A stretch of 64,000 nt of DNA, from NCBI RefSeq assembly GCF_009831625.1, contig NZ_WUUS01000010.1, forward strand, positions 107,906 to 171,905, read 5' to 3'. The stretch's first letter is position 1; the number at the start of each line of letters is the position of its first letter. Below are positions 24,974 to 33,133 of this stretch, one piece after another. The stretch comes from Halobaculum saliterrae (GTDB lineage: Archaea > Halobacteriota > Halobacteria > Halobacteriales > Haloferacaceae). The position numbers were made by a program, and so were the translations under genes. The notes beneath the pieces were generated by a model. The model saw nothing but the letters and a program-made list of their open reading frames with translations. It had not been told where the DNA came from and ran no database searches.

Positions 24974-25608
24974 ACGGGCACCTCCACGGACGGCCCCATC
25001 GTCGTCTTGACGTAGATGCCGTCGATGTTGAGCGGCCCCTTCTCGAGGTCGGCCTCCAGCCGGCGGACGATCACGTCGATGTTATCGCTGATCTCGTCGG
25101 CCGTCATGTCCTCGGCGCCGACGCGCGTGTGGAACGTGCGCCGGTCGCCGGAACGGATCTGGACGGTGTTTTTCATGCGGTTGACGGTTTCGACGACGTC
25201 GTCGTCGGGCTGGAGCGGCGTCGGCATCTTGCCGCGCGGCCCCAGAATGCGTCCGAGGTTGGACGCGACGTCCTGCATCATGTCGGCCTCGGCGATGAAG
25301 AAGTCGGTCTCATCGGCGAGGTCCTTGGCGTCGTTCTCCTCGGACGCGAGGTCCGAGAGGTCGTCGCCCGACAGGACGTCGTCCGCGACGTCTTCCGCGC
25401 GGAGGGCGGTCTCGCCCTCCGCAATGACGACGATGTGTGTCTCCTGGCCGGTGCCGGCCGGAAGCACCACTTCGTCGTCAACTCGATTCGACGGGTCGTT
25501 GAGGTCCAAGTCCCGGAGATTGACCGCCAAGTCCACGGTCTCGCGGAAGTTGCGAGCGGGGGCGTCCTCCAGTGCTTGGGATACTGCGTCCTCGATTGAA
25601 TCTGCCAT
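24970..25608 (-). CDS. rpl1: 50S ribosomal protein L1
   Basis: 212 residues with the L1 core ([57 protein letters not shown]). L1 binds 23S rRNA at the L1 stalk and represses its own mRNA in archaea. It is the first gene of the rpl1-rpl10-rpl12 operon. A strong Shine-Dalgarno GGAGGTGA (25612-25619, minus strand) sits just before the ATG, unusual among the mostly leaderless genes here. The leader is described separately. Confidence 0.97.
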   Translation of the reverse strand: MADSIEDAVSQALEDAPARNFRETVDLAVNLRDLDLNDPSNRVDDEVVLPAGTGQETHIVVIAEGETALRAEDVADDVLSGDDLSDLASEENDAKDLADETDFFIAEADMMQDVASNLGRILGPRGKMPTPLQPDDDVVETVNRMKNTVQIRSGDRRTFHTRVGAEDMTADEISDNIDVIVRRLEADLEKGPLNIDGIYVKTTMGPSVEVPV

Positions 25609-25703
25609 TTTTCACCTCCGTAGTACGCAGGAATGCTCCTACGGGTCAGTGAAACAGGCATACGCCTGTCTCACCGTGGAATCGACCCACGCGACACTTA
25701 AGG
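25609..25703 (-). promoter_or_regulatory. rpl1 promoter and L1-type autoregulatory leader
   Basis: The TATA-like CCTTAAGT (25696-25703) places transcription start near 25672-25675, giving a leader of about 65 nt. The leader begins with a hairpin (25649-25674; stems GTGA/TCAC and ACAGGC/GCCTGT, loop GTAT) and continues with a second stem CCGTAG (25639-25644) / CTACGG (25618-25623) enclosing 15 nt. The 3' arm of the second stem overlaps the first two bases of the Shine-Dalgarno sequence. In Halobacterium the L1-L10-L12 mRNA has a leader of similar length that mimics the 23S L1 site (established, from memory), so L1 feedback control is likely here. Confidence 0.7.
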
Positions 25704-25745
25704 CCGTCGAAGGGGCCGTCCCCCCGGTCCGCGTTCACACGGTCG

Positions 25746-26528
25746 TCACGCCGCGAGGTCCGTCGGGGCGACGGGATCGATGCCGGCGTCCTCGCAGAAC
25801 CGCTCCAGTTCCCGGGCCCGTCCGTCGTACGCCTCCGGCCCGTGGGCGTCGGTGCCGACGGTGAAGGAGACGCCGCGATCCGACAGCGCGGTCCGGAGCG
25901 CGCCGGTGGGGTGAAGGTCGGGGCCGTCCTCGCGCAGCAGTCGCTTGGCGTTGATCTCCGGGACGGTCCGCGAGGCCGCGGCGGCGTCGGCGACGCGTCG
26001 CACCTGCTCCTTGGTACGCCGACCGGCCAACTGGGGATGCGCCTCGATCACGTCGAGGTGAGCCGCGACCTCGAACAGCTCCGCTTCCAGCAGCGAGACG
26101 ACAGCGTCGTAGTAGGCGTCGACGACGGCGTCCGGGTCGGGAGTGTCCGGCGTCGAGAAGTCCTCGAAGGCGAAGACCGTGTGGCCGAGGACGTAGTGGA
26201 CGCTGCCGACGGCGTAGTCGAAGTCGGCGTCGGCGAGGAACGCGCCGATCCGGTCGTCCGCGCCCGGCTCGTAGTCGACCTCGACGGCGTCGTGGACGGC
26301 GATGTCGCGGTCGGCGCGGAGCGCCTCGATGGCCGTCCGTCGCCGCTCGTAGGTCAGATCGAAGGTGCGGGCGTACCGGGCGCGCTGCTCGCGCCAGTGG
26401 GGGTCCCGCGTCAGCGAACAGTGATCGGCGAAACCCACCCCGTCGAGCCCGGCGTCGGCGGCGGCGTCGAGCATCCGGTGGAGCTGCTCCCCGTCGGAGT
26501 ACGCCGAATGCGCGTGGTAGTCGTGCAC
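25746..26528 (-). CDS. PHP-domain phosphoesterase
   Basis: 260 residues. PHP metal motifs are visible: MHDYHAHSAYSDG at the start, GFADHCSL, a VEVDYEPG Glu, VGSVHYVLG, VAAHLDVIE and the C-terminal FTVGTDAHGPE. The layout fits histidinol-phosphatase (HisK type) or other small PHP phosphatases. Histidinol phosphatase is plausible but no his genes are near. It sits between rpl11 and the rpl1 operon on the same strand, which splits a ribosomal cluster that is often contiguous. Confidence 0.8.
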   Translation of the reverse strand: MHDYHAHSAYSDGEQLHRMLDAAADAGLDGVGFADHCSLTRDPHWREQRARYARTFDLTYERRRTAIEALRADRDIAVHDAVEVDYEPGADDRIGAFLADADFDYAVGSVHYVLGHTVFAFEDFSTPDTPDPDAVVDAYYDAVVSLLEAELFEVAAHLDVIEAHPQLAGRRTKEQVRRVADAAAASRTVPEINAKRLLREDGPDLHPTGALRTALSDRGVSFTVGTDAHGPEAYDGRARELERFCEDAGIDPVAPTDLAA

Positions 26529-26701
26529 GGTTGACCGGCGGCCCGACCGGGGGTAACGGTTACGACGGTCGGGCCCGACGAAACCGGAGGCACCGGACCC
26601 CGGTCGCGCGGTGGGCGACGACGTGGCCGTCGCTGGTGGGGGTGAGGACGATCCGGTCGCCGAGTACCCCCGGCCGGCGAGCGAGAAGTGGAACCCGTGA
26701 G

Positions 26702-27190
26702 TTACGCCGTCGCCTCGTCGGCGAGCACGTCGTCGTACTCGCCGGCGTCGACGCGCTCGTCGAACGTGCGAGCGTCCTCGCCGTCGATGGTGACGCCCAG
26801 CGACGCGCAGGTGCCGCCGACCTCCTTGGCCGCGGCCTTCACGTCGTACGCGAGCAGGTCGGACAACTTCTGCTCGGCGACCTTCTTCACCTGTTCGACG
26901 GACATGTCCGCGACGAAGTCCGTCTGGGGCTCGCCCGAGCCCGTCTCAAAGCCGACCTCGTCCTTGATCAGTTCCGCCGTCGGCGGGACGCCGACCTCGA
27001 TGCTGAAGGAGCCGTCGTCCTCGTACTCCACGGTGACGGGGACTTCCATGCCGTCGAACGCGGAGGTCTGGTCGTTGATCTCGGAGACGACCGCCTGCAC
27101 GTCGACCGGCGTCGGACCGAGCTCCGGGCCGAGCGGCGGGCCGGGATTGGCCTCGCCGCCGGGGATGAGTACTTCGATGGTTCCAGCCAT
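26702..27190 (-). CDS. rpl11: 50S ribosomal protein L11
   Basis: 162 residues with the L11 N-terminal domain (GTIEVLIPGGEANPGPPLGP) and C-terminal rRNA-binding domain (KDLAYDVK-like segment, GGTCASLGVTIDG). It binds the GTPase-associated centre of 23S rRNA with L10/L12. The TATA-like CTTAAA (27215-27220) lies 25 nt before the ATG, so it has its own leaderless transcript, as described for Halobacterium L11. Confidence 0.96.
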   Translation of the reverse strand: MAGTIEVLIPGGEANPGPPLGPELGPTPVDVQAVVSEINDQTSAFDGMEVPVTVEYEDDGSFSIEVGVPPTAELIKDEVGFETGSGEPQTDFVADMSVEQVKKVAEQKLSDLLAYDVKAAAKEVGGTCASLGVTIDGEDARTFDERVDAGEYDDVLADEATA

Positions 27191-27323
27191 GCATTTCGAT
27201 TCCCCGTCGCGTCGTTTAAGGATTGTCTTTGCGACCGATCCCGGCGGCTGCGTGGGTGAGAACCGCACGCAATTGACGGCGAGACCACCGGCGCTTATGC
27301 CCGACGGCGACGGCGAGGGAGCC

Positions 27324-28319
27324 ATGCCCGGGTCGGACTCCATGGCGTACACGACGCTCGGCGACACGGGGCTGGACGTGTCCCGGCTGTGTCTCGGCTG
27401 CATGAACTTCGGGAGCGAGCGGTCGTGGATGATGAACGACCGCGACGCGAGCGTCGACCTCATCCACGAGGCCCTGGATCTGGGAATCAACTTCCTCGAC
27501 ACCGCGAACGTGTACTCCACCGGAGAGTCGGAGGAGATCGTCGGCGACGCGGTCGCCTCCGCCAACCGCGACGAACTCGTCCTCGCGACCAAGGTGTTCG
27601 GCGAGATGCGCGACGGTCCCAACGGCTCCGGGCTGTCCCGCAAGCACATCCTCGATCAGGTCGAGGCGAGCCTCGACCGGCTGGGAACCGACTACATCGA
27701 CCTGTACCAGATCCACCGCTGGGACGACGACACCCCCATCGAGGAGACGCTCGCGGCGCTGGACCACCTCGTCGAGACCGGCCGGGTCAGGTACATCGGA
27801 GCCTCGACGATGACCGCCTACCAGTTCACGAAGGCCCTCTACACGAGCGACATCGAGGACTACAGCCGATTCGCCTGTATGCAGCCCGAGTACTCCGCCG
27901 TCGCACGCCACGAGGAGGCGAACCTCCTCGAGGTCTGTGAGGCCGAGGGAGTCGGCGTCATCCCGTGGTCGCCGCTCGCGGGCGGGTTCCTCACCGGCAA
28001 GTACGAACGCGACGGAGATCCGACCGACGGCACCCGCGGCGCCGCCTCCGAGTCGGTTCGCGGGTACTTCATCGAGGAGAACTGGGACGTGTTGGACGAG
28101 ATCCGTGCGCTCGCGGAGGCGAAGGGGGCGACGCCGGCGCAGGTGGCGCTCGCGTGGCTGCTTCACCGTGAGGTGGTCGACGCGCCGATCATCGGGCCGC
28201 GATCGAGCGAACACCTCCGGGAGAACGTCGGGGCGGTTTCGGTGGATCTGAGCGACGAGGAGGCCGCACGCATCGAGGCGCCCAAGACCCCGCGGTGGCC
28301 CGCGGCCGGGAAGGACTGA
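27324..28319 (+). CDS. aldo/keto reductase
   Basis: 331 residues from the ATG at 27324, selected because CTTATG (27294-27299) lies 25 nt upstream; ATGs at 27297 and 27342 are alternatives. The AKR tetrad can be seen: Asp in FLDTANVYS, Tyr in the same motif, Lys in LATKVFG and His in YQIHRWDDD. GVIPWSPLAGGFLTGKY and the C-terminal IIGPRSSEHL complete the NADPH-binding pattern of the AKR11-15 group. The substrate is unknown. It precedes the TrmB regulator gene by about 100 bp and may belong to the same sugar-metabolism region. Confidence 0.88.
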   Translation: MPGSDSMAYTTLGDTGLDVSRLCLGCMNFGSERSWMMNDRDASVDLIHEALDLGINFLDTANVYSTGESEEIVGDAVASANRDELVLATKVFGEMRDGPNGSGLSRKHILDQVEASLDRLGTDYIDLYQIHRWDDDTPIEETLAALDHLVETGRVRYIGASTMTAYQFTKALYTSDIEDYSRFACMQPEYSAVARHEEANLLEVCEAEGVGVIPWSPLAGGFLTGKYERDGDPTDGTRGAASESVRGYFIEENWDVLDEIRALAEAKGATPAQVALAWLLHREVVDAPIIGPRSSEHLRENVGAVSVDLSDEEAARIEAPKTPRWPAAGKD

Positions 28320-28423
28320 CGGAAGCGAGTCGGCATCGGATGATCGGCGAGAGACCGATCGGAGCGGTCCGGAACGACCCGTTCAGACGGTACGGTTTTC
28401 TCCGTTCCGTCCCGTCCCCGAGT

Positions 28424-29491
28424 ATGGAGACCGAGTCGCTCGTCGAGACGCTGGAGTCGGCGGGCCTGTCGCCGTACCAGGCGGAGGCGTACGTCGCGCT
28501 GCTGGAGTTGGGGACGGCATCGGCGACCGACATCGCGGAGGCGAGCGGCGTCCCGGCGCCGCGTATCTACGACGTGTTGCGGACGCTCGAGGGGCGGGAG
28601 TACATCGAGACGTACGAGGCCGGCTCGCTGCAGGCGCGGGCGCACAGTCCCTCGGTCGTGTTGGACGACCTCCGGAGCCGGGCCGACCGGTTCGAGGCGG
28701 CCGCCGACGAGGTGGAACAACGGTGGGAACAGCCGGAGTTGGAGGCTGGCGGCGCCAGCATCGTCACGCGGTTTCGGACCGTCATCGAGCGGGCGGAGAC
28801 GTTCATCGAGGACGCGAACCATCAGATCCTCCTGTCGACGACGACCGCGAACCTCCGCCGGCTGGCGCCCGCCCTTCGCGAGGCGACCGACCGTGGCGTC
28901 TCGGTTCGGATCTCCGTCCACACCGACGACGCGGACGAGCGGCCGGACTCGTCGCTGTTCGAGGACATCTGTGTCGAGGCGCGCCATCGACCGTTCCCCG
29001 CGCCGTTCGTGGCGCTCGCGGACCGGAGACAGGCGTCGTTCGCCCACCACCCCGACTCGTACGACCGGTACGGCGTGCTCGTGAACGATCGAACGCACAC
29101 CTACGTCTTCTACTGGTACTTCCTCACGACGCTGTGGGAGCCGTGGGAGACCGTGTACGACGCGGCCGATCCGGGGCTCCCGACCGAGTATCTCGACGTT
29201 CGGCACCTCGTTCGCGCCCTCAGGGAGCGAAACTGGCAGGAGAACCCCATCCGTCTCCGCGTCGAGGGCTACGAGACCTCGACGGGGGAGGAGTGCACCG
29301 TCGAGGGAGCCGTCGTCGATGTCCGGGTACCGTTCGCCTCGGAGGCCGACACCGGCTTCGAGTTGGCCGGGCAGGTCACCGTCGACCTCGACGTCGACGG
29401 CGAGCACGTCAGCGTCGGCGGGTGGGGTGCGATCGTCGAGGACGTCGAGGGAACGAGGCTCACGATCGTCGACGCGCCGGCGACCGAATGA
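28424..29491 (+). CDS. TrmB-family transcriptional regulator
   Basis: 355 residues. The N-terminal winged helix (LVETLESAGLSPYQAEAYVALLELG, SGVPAPRIYDVLRTLEGREYIE) is typical of TrmB; a coiled segment (LDDLRSRADRFEAAADEVEQ) leads to the C-terminal effector domain (FIEDANHQILLSTTTANLRRL, YGVLVNDRTHTYVFYW). TrmB proteins sense sugars and control sugar uptake and catabolism. It lies immediately upstream of the dehydrogenase/isomerase set (29800-34258), so it is the likely local regulator. That link is by position only. Confidence 0.87.
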   Translation: METESLVETLESAGLSPYQAEAYVALLELGTASATDIAEASGVPAPRIYDVLRTLEGREYIETYEAGSLQARAHSPSVVLDDLRSRADRFEAAADEVEQRWEQPELEAGGASIVTRFRTVIERAETFIEDANHQILLSTTTANLRRLAPALREATDRGVSVRISVHTDDADERPDSSLFEDICVEARHRPFPAPFVALADRRQASFAHHPDSYDRYGVLVNDRTHTYVFYWYFLTTLWEPWETVYDAADPGLPTEYLDVRHLVRALRERNWQENPIRLRVEGYETSTGEECTVEGAVVDVRVPFASEADTGFELAGQVTVDLDVDGEHVSVGGWGAIVEDVEGTRLTIVDAPATE

Positions 29492-29724
29492 TCCACGCTC
29501 GCATCCGAGGACGTCGTGCAGCGAGCGTTCGGCGGGCGGTCAGTGATGCGGATGACGGCCTCCCGTGTGGCTATGACGCTGCCGTTCGTCCCGCTAAGGA
29601 CGGCCTGTACGCGCCGGGGTGCAACGGGAGGAACCGGTTGCTCCCGGTTTCCCGTCGGCCCCTCCACGGTCGCGGTCGGCCCGAGGAGCGGACCGAGGCC
29701 GAACGGGAGGAACGGGAACGACAA

Positions 29725-29731
29725 CTATACT
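29725..29731 (+). promoter_or_regulatory. TATA-like box of the leader ORF/dehydrogenase transcript
   Basis: CTATACT lies 25 nt before the first ATG of the leader ORF (29756) but 69 nt before the dehydrogenase ATG. By the spacing seen at other genes in this window, the mRNA should start at about the leader ORF ATG. The rest of the gap 29492-29724 holds no gene that I can support. Confidence 0.55.
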
Positions 29732-29755
29732 GACCCCCTTCCCCTCCAAGCGACC

Positions 29756-29803
29756 ATGATGTGGTCCTCTGTTTCGAGTAATCTCCCCGAGGTGCGACGA
29801 TGA
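29756..29803 (+). CDS. 15-codon leader ORF coupled to the dehydrogenase
   Basis: ATG-ATG followed by 13 sense codons (MMWSSVSSNLPEVRR) and TGA. The TGA overlaps the ATG of the next gene (ATGA at 29800-29803). The ATG is 25 nt downstream of a TATA-like box, so it would be read as a leaderless start. A GAGGTG sequence near its end serves as a Shine-Dalgarno for the dehydrogenase. The layout predicts termination-reinitiation, with the leader peptide required for or modulating the downstream gene. There is no homology evidence for the peptide itself. Confidence 0.5.
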   Translation: MMWSSVSSNLPEVRR

Positions 29804-30882
29804 CGCTCGTCGACGGCTTCGATCCGTCGGGGGTCCGCGTGGGCATCGTCGGGCTCGGCGGCATCGGCCATCACCACGCCGAGCGGCTGGAATCGCTCGG
29901 GGCGGACCTGGTCGGCGGGATGGACGTCGACGCCGGCGCGCGTGACCGTTTCGCCCGCGAGTTCGACGCGCACGCGTTCGAGGACGCGGGCGAGCTGTAC
30001 GACATGGTCGACGCCGTGCTCATCACGACGCCGAACCGGTTCCACGAGGAGTACGCCGTCTCCGCACTGGAGTGGGGGCTGGACGTTCTGCTGGAGAAGC
30101 CGCTGGCACACACGCTGGAGTCGGCCGAGCGTATCGCCGAGGCCGCTCGCGAGGCCGACGGGATCTGCATGGTCGGGTTCAACAACCGCTTCGCGGCGCC
30201 CGTGGAGGTGCTGAAGCACTATCAGGCCGAGGGACGCCTCGGCGACGTGACCCACGTCGAGGCGAACTACGTGCGGCGCCGAGGCGTCCCCGGTCGCGGC
30301 TCGTGGTTCACGAGCGAGGCGGTCTCCGGGGGCGGCAGCCTCATCGACATCGGCGTCCACGCGATCGACCTCGCGCTGTACTTCCTCGATTTCCCGGAGG
30401 TCGTCGAGGTCTCAGGCGTCGCGCGCTCGGAGTTCGGCGGTCGCGACGACTACACCTACATCGACATGTGGGGCGACGACTCGGGCCCCGAGGACTTCGA
30501 CGTCGACGACTCGGTCTCGGCGTTCATCCGTACCGCCGACGGCGCCACCGTCTCGTTGGAGGCCGCGTGGGCGACGAACCGCCCGGAGAACAACGACTTC
30601 TTCGTCCGCGGGACCGAGGCCGGCGCCCGCTTCGACCGCGGCAACGGCGACCTGACGCTGTTCGAGAACGGCATCGGCGGCGGCCATCACCTCACCGACA
30701 CGGCCGTCGACACCCGCGAGGTCGACACGCACCGCGCCGAGCAGGCGGCGTTCCTCGAGGCGGTCGCGACCGGCGAGGGGCCGATCCGAAACACCGTCGA
30801 ACAGGCGTTGACGGTCCAGCGCGTCATCGACGGCATCTACCGCTCGACCGACGAGGGACGGACGGTCCGGATCGACGAGTAG
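29800..30882 (+). CDS. Gfo/Idh/MocA-family NAD(P)-dependent oxidoreductase (1)
   Basis: 360 residues. The N-terminal Rossmann fold has VGIVGLGGIGHHHAERL; the family motif E-K-P appears as LLEKPLAHTLESAERI; the C-terminal domain has SGGGSLIDIGVHAIDLALYFL with the catalytic-region His. Members oxidise sugars, inositols or sugar acids. The start overlaps the stop of a 15-codon leader ORF and has a GAGGTG ribosome site. A second, distinct family member is at 33134-34258 in the same cluster, so the pathway may oxidise and later reduce a sugar, as inositol-type epimerisation routes do. The substrate is unknown. Confidence 0.85.
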   Translation: MTLVDGFDPSGVRVGIVGLGGIGHHHAERLESLGADLVGGMDVDAGARDRFAREFDAHAFEDAGELYDMVDAVLITTPNRFHEEYAVSALEWGLDVLLEKPLAHTLESAERIAEAAREADGICMVGFNNRFAAPVEVLKHYQAEGRLGDVTHVEANYVRRRGVPGRGSWFTSEAVSGGGSLIDIGVHAIDLALYFLDFPEVVEVSGVARSEFGGRDDYTYIDMWGDDSGPEDFDVDDSVSAFIRTADGATVSLEAAWATNRPENNDFFVRGTEAGARFDRGNGDLTLFENGIGGGHHLTDTAVDTREVDTHRAEQAAFLEAVATGEGPIRNTVEQALTVQRVIDGIYRSTDEGRTVRIDE

Positions 30883-30943
30883 GCGGCCGCGCCCCCTTCG
30901 ACGGCCGTCCGGTTTTTGGGGTCCCCTCGGCAACCCGGAGGCG

Positions 30944-32038
30944 ATGGTTACGACAGCGATGAGCACGGCGGAGATCCTGGTCAGGCTCGTCGCGGGAGTC
31001 GGGTTGATCCTCGCGAACGGCTTCTTCGTCGCGATCGAGTTCGCGCTGACGCGGGCGAGACAGTTCACAGAGGCGGAGTTCGTCGGCGGCAACCCAGCAC
31101 TCGTACGCGCGTGGGAGATGACCCAGAACCTCGAGATCTACCTGACGACCTGTCAGGTCGGGATCACCGCCTCGAGCATCGCCGTCGGGATCGTCGCCGA
31201 GCCGGCGCTCGCGGCGCTGTTCGAGCCGGTGTTCGCGAACACCGGACTGGCGTCGGTGGGAGCCGGCGCGATCCTCGGGTTCGTCATCATCAACCTCCTT
31301 CACCTCACGCACGGCGAGCAGACGCCGACGTATCTCGGCGTCGAGCGCTCGCGACAGGTGTCGCGATACGGGGCGACCCCGCTGTACTACTTCCACATGC
31401 TGATCTCCCCGGTCATCACCTTCGGGGACTGGGTCGCGAAGGGGACGCTGAAGCTGTTCGGCGTGGAGATGACCGGCGCGTGGCTGGAGACCGAGGAGGA
31501 CGTCATCGAGTCGCGAGCGGACCTGCGACGGAAGCTCTCGTCCACGTTGGAGGCCGGCGACCTCCCGGAGGAGCGCCGCGATGAGATCGTCAACGCGCTT
31601 CGGGTCGGGGAACGGACCGTCTCGGAGATCATGGTTCCGCCCGCGGAGATCGTGTCGCTGTCGGCCGGCGATCCGTGGGAGGAGAACCTCGCGCGGATGC
31701 GCGAGTACCCGCACACCCGGTTCCCGCTGCTGGGGGACGACGGCGAGGAGTTCCTCGGGGTCGTGTACGTCCCGGCGTTCCTCCGCGAGGTCGACGTGCT
31801 CGACGACCCCGACCTCGATCTCGAAGCGATCGCGGCCCCGCCGATGACGCTGTCGCCGGACGCGACCGTCTCCGACGCGATCGACCGCTTCCAGGTGGAA
31901 GGACAGGAGCTCGCGCTCGTCGTCTCCGACGGGGAGATCCGCGGACTGGTCACCGCCACGGACGCCTTCGAGGAGGTGATGGGCGAACTGGAGGACCCCA
32001 TGGACAGGCGCGCGGCCGAGCGCGACGCCGCGGCCTGA
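30944..32038 (+). CDS. CNNM/DUF21 transmembrane protein with CBS pair
   Basis: 364 residues. The DUF21 (CNNM) transmembrane domain occupies about residues 1-190 with several hydrophobic spans (VRLVAGVGLILANGFFVAIE at the start, TCQVGITASSIAVGIVAEPA, LLHLTHGEQTPTYLGVE). A CBS pair follows (about 210-345; VSEIMVPPAEIVSLS, HTRFPLLGDDGEEFLGVVYV, ALVVSDGEIRGLVTATDAFE). Bacterial relatives (CorB/YfjD/YtfL) transport or sense Mg2+ or Co2+. No CorC-HlyC tail is present. It stands in the middle of the sugar cluster but a T-rich box about 27 nt before its ATG suggests its own promoter. Confidence 0.85.
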   Translation: MVTTAMSTAEILVRLVAGVGLILANGFFVAIEFALTRARQFTEAEFVGGNPALVRAWEMTQNLEIYLTTCQVGITASSIAVGIVAEPALAALFEPVFANTGLASVGAGAILGFVIINLLHLTHGEQTPTYLGVERSRQVSRYGATPLYYFHMLISPVITFGDWVAKGTLKLFGVEMTGAWLETEEDVIESRADLRRKLSSTLEAGDLPEERRDEIVNALRVGERTVSEIMVPPAEIVSLSAGDPWEENLARMREYPHTRFPLLGDDGEEFLGVVYVPAFLREVDVLDDPDLDLEAIAAPPMTLSPDATVSDAIDRFQVEGQELALVVSDGEIRGLVTATDAFEEVMGELEDPMDRRAAERDAAA

Positions 32039-32152
32039 GCCGGTCGTCACCGGGCCGGACCGCCGGGCCGACGACCCGCCGTCGGTCGCGCGGAGGTTCC
32101 GGTTCCCCGTCCGACATATAGGTTTATTCGGTTCGTTGTACAAGCCGCGGTC

Positions 32153-33121
32153 ATGGACATCGGCGTACTGACCGTACCACTCGGCGGCGAGTCGCGCGCG
32201 GACGCGTTCGAGTACCTCGCCGACATCGGCGTCGAGACGGTCGAGCTCGGCGTCGGCGGCCACCCCGGGCAGGACCACACCGACCGCGAGAGGCTGTTGA
32301 CCGACGAGAGCGCGCGCGAGGCGCTGCGGGCGGACCTGGACGAGCACGAACTGCGCGTGAGCGCGTTCGCGACACACAACAACCCGCTACACCCGGACGA
32401 CGAGACCGCGGAGGCGGCGGACCGCGAGCTCCGGGAGGCCATCGAGCTCGCGGACGAGTTCGGCGTCGACGCCGTCACCTGCTTCTCGGGGCTGCCCGCC
32501 GGCGGTCCGAACGACGAGGTGCCCAACTGGATCACGGCGCCGTGGCCCACCGAGCACGCCGAGGCCGAGGCGTACCAGTGGGAGGTCGCCGAGGACTACT
32601 GGTCGGATCTGGCCGCGCACGCGGACTACCACGGCGTCGACCTCGCGATCGAGATGCACCCGAACATGCTCGTGTACGAGCCCCACGGCATGCTGAAGCT
32701 TCGCGAGCTGACGAACGAGCGCGTCGGCGTCAACTTCGACCCCTCGCACCTCTACTGGCAGGGGATCGACGTGACCGAGGCGATCCGCGTGCTCGGCGAG
32801 CACGACGCGATCCACCACGTCCACGCGAAGGACACGAAGGTGTACGAGTCGAACTCGCGCGAGAAGGGCGTGCTCGACACGACCGACTACGCGGACGGCG
32901 AGAACCGCTCGTGGCTGTTCCGGTCGGTCGGCTACGGTCACGGCGAGGAGCACTGGAAGGACGTGGTCAGCACGCTCCGGATGGTCGGCTACGACGGCGC
33001 GCTCTCCATCGAGCACGAGGACGCGCTCACCTCCTCCCGCGAGGGGCTGGAGAAGGCCGTCGACCTCCTGAAGCGCGCGCGTTTCGAGACGACGCCGGGC
33101 GACGCATACTGGGCGGAGTGA
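32153..33121 (+). CDS. sugar phosphate isomerase/epimerase (TIM-barrel, xylose-isomerase-like)
   Basis: 322 residues. Beta-alpha repeats with metal-site residues in the AP-endonuclease-2-like fold: LAIEMHPNMLVYEPH (Glu and His), GVNFDPSHLYWQGID (Asp-His), HHVHAKDTKV (His) and LSIEHEDAL (Glu). Such proteins isomerise or epimerise sugars, inosose or hydroxypyruvate. A TATA-like TTTATT (32123-32128) sits 25 nt before the ATG. It is followed 12 nt later by a Gfo/Idh/MocA gene, so the two form an operon. Confidence 0.87.
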   Translation: MDIGVLTVPLGGESRADAFEYLADIGVETVELGVGGHPGQDHTDRERLLTDESAREALRADLDEHELRVSAFATHNNPLHPDDETAEAADRELREAIELADEFGVDAVTCFSGLPAGGPNDEVPNWITAPWPTEHAEAEAYQWEVAEDYWSDLAAHADYHGVDLAIEMHPNMLVYEPHGMLKLRELTNERVGVNFDPSHLYWQGIDVTEAIRVLGEHDAIHHVHAKDTKVYESNSREKGVLDTTDYADGENRSWLFRSVGYGHGEEHWKDVVSTLRMVGYDGALSIEHEDALTSSREGLEKAVDLLKRARFETTPGDAYWAE

Positions 33122-33133
33122 GGGGACGAACGC

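Noticed and set aside
26554..26701. Open minus-strand frame just after rpl11 whose translation (VLGDRIVLTPTSDGHVV) looks protein-like
   Set aside because: No ATG, GTG or TTG start is available in frame and no Shine-Dalgarno is seen; it could be a gene remnant but cannot be supported.
29516..29803. A 95-codon frame upstream of the first Gfo/Idh/MocA gene
   Set aside because: Its first 80 codons are Arg/Pro/Thr-rich without acidic bias and precede the TATA-like box; only the last 15 codons from ATG 29756 fit a translated leader.
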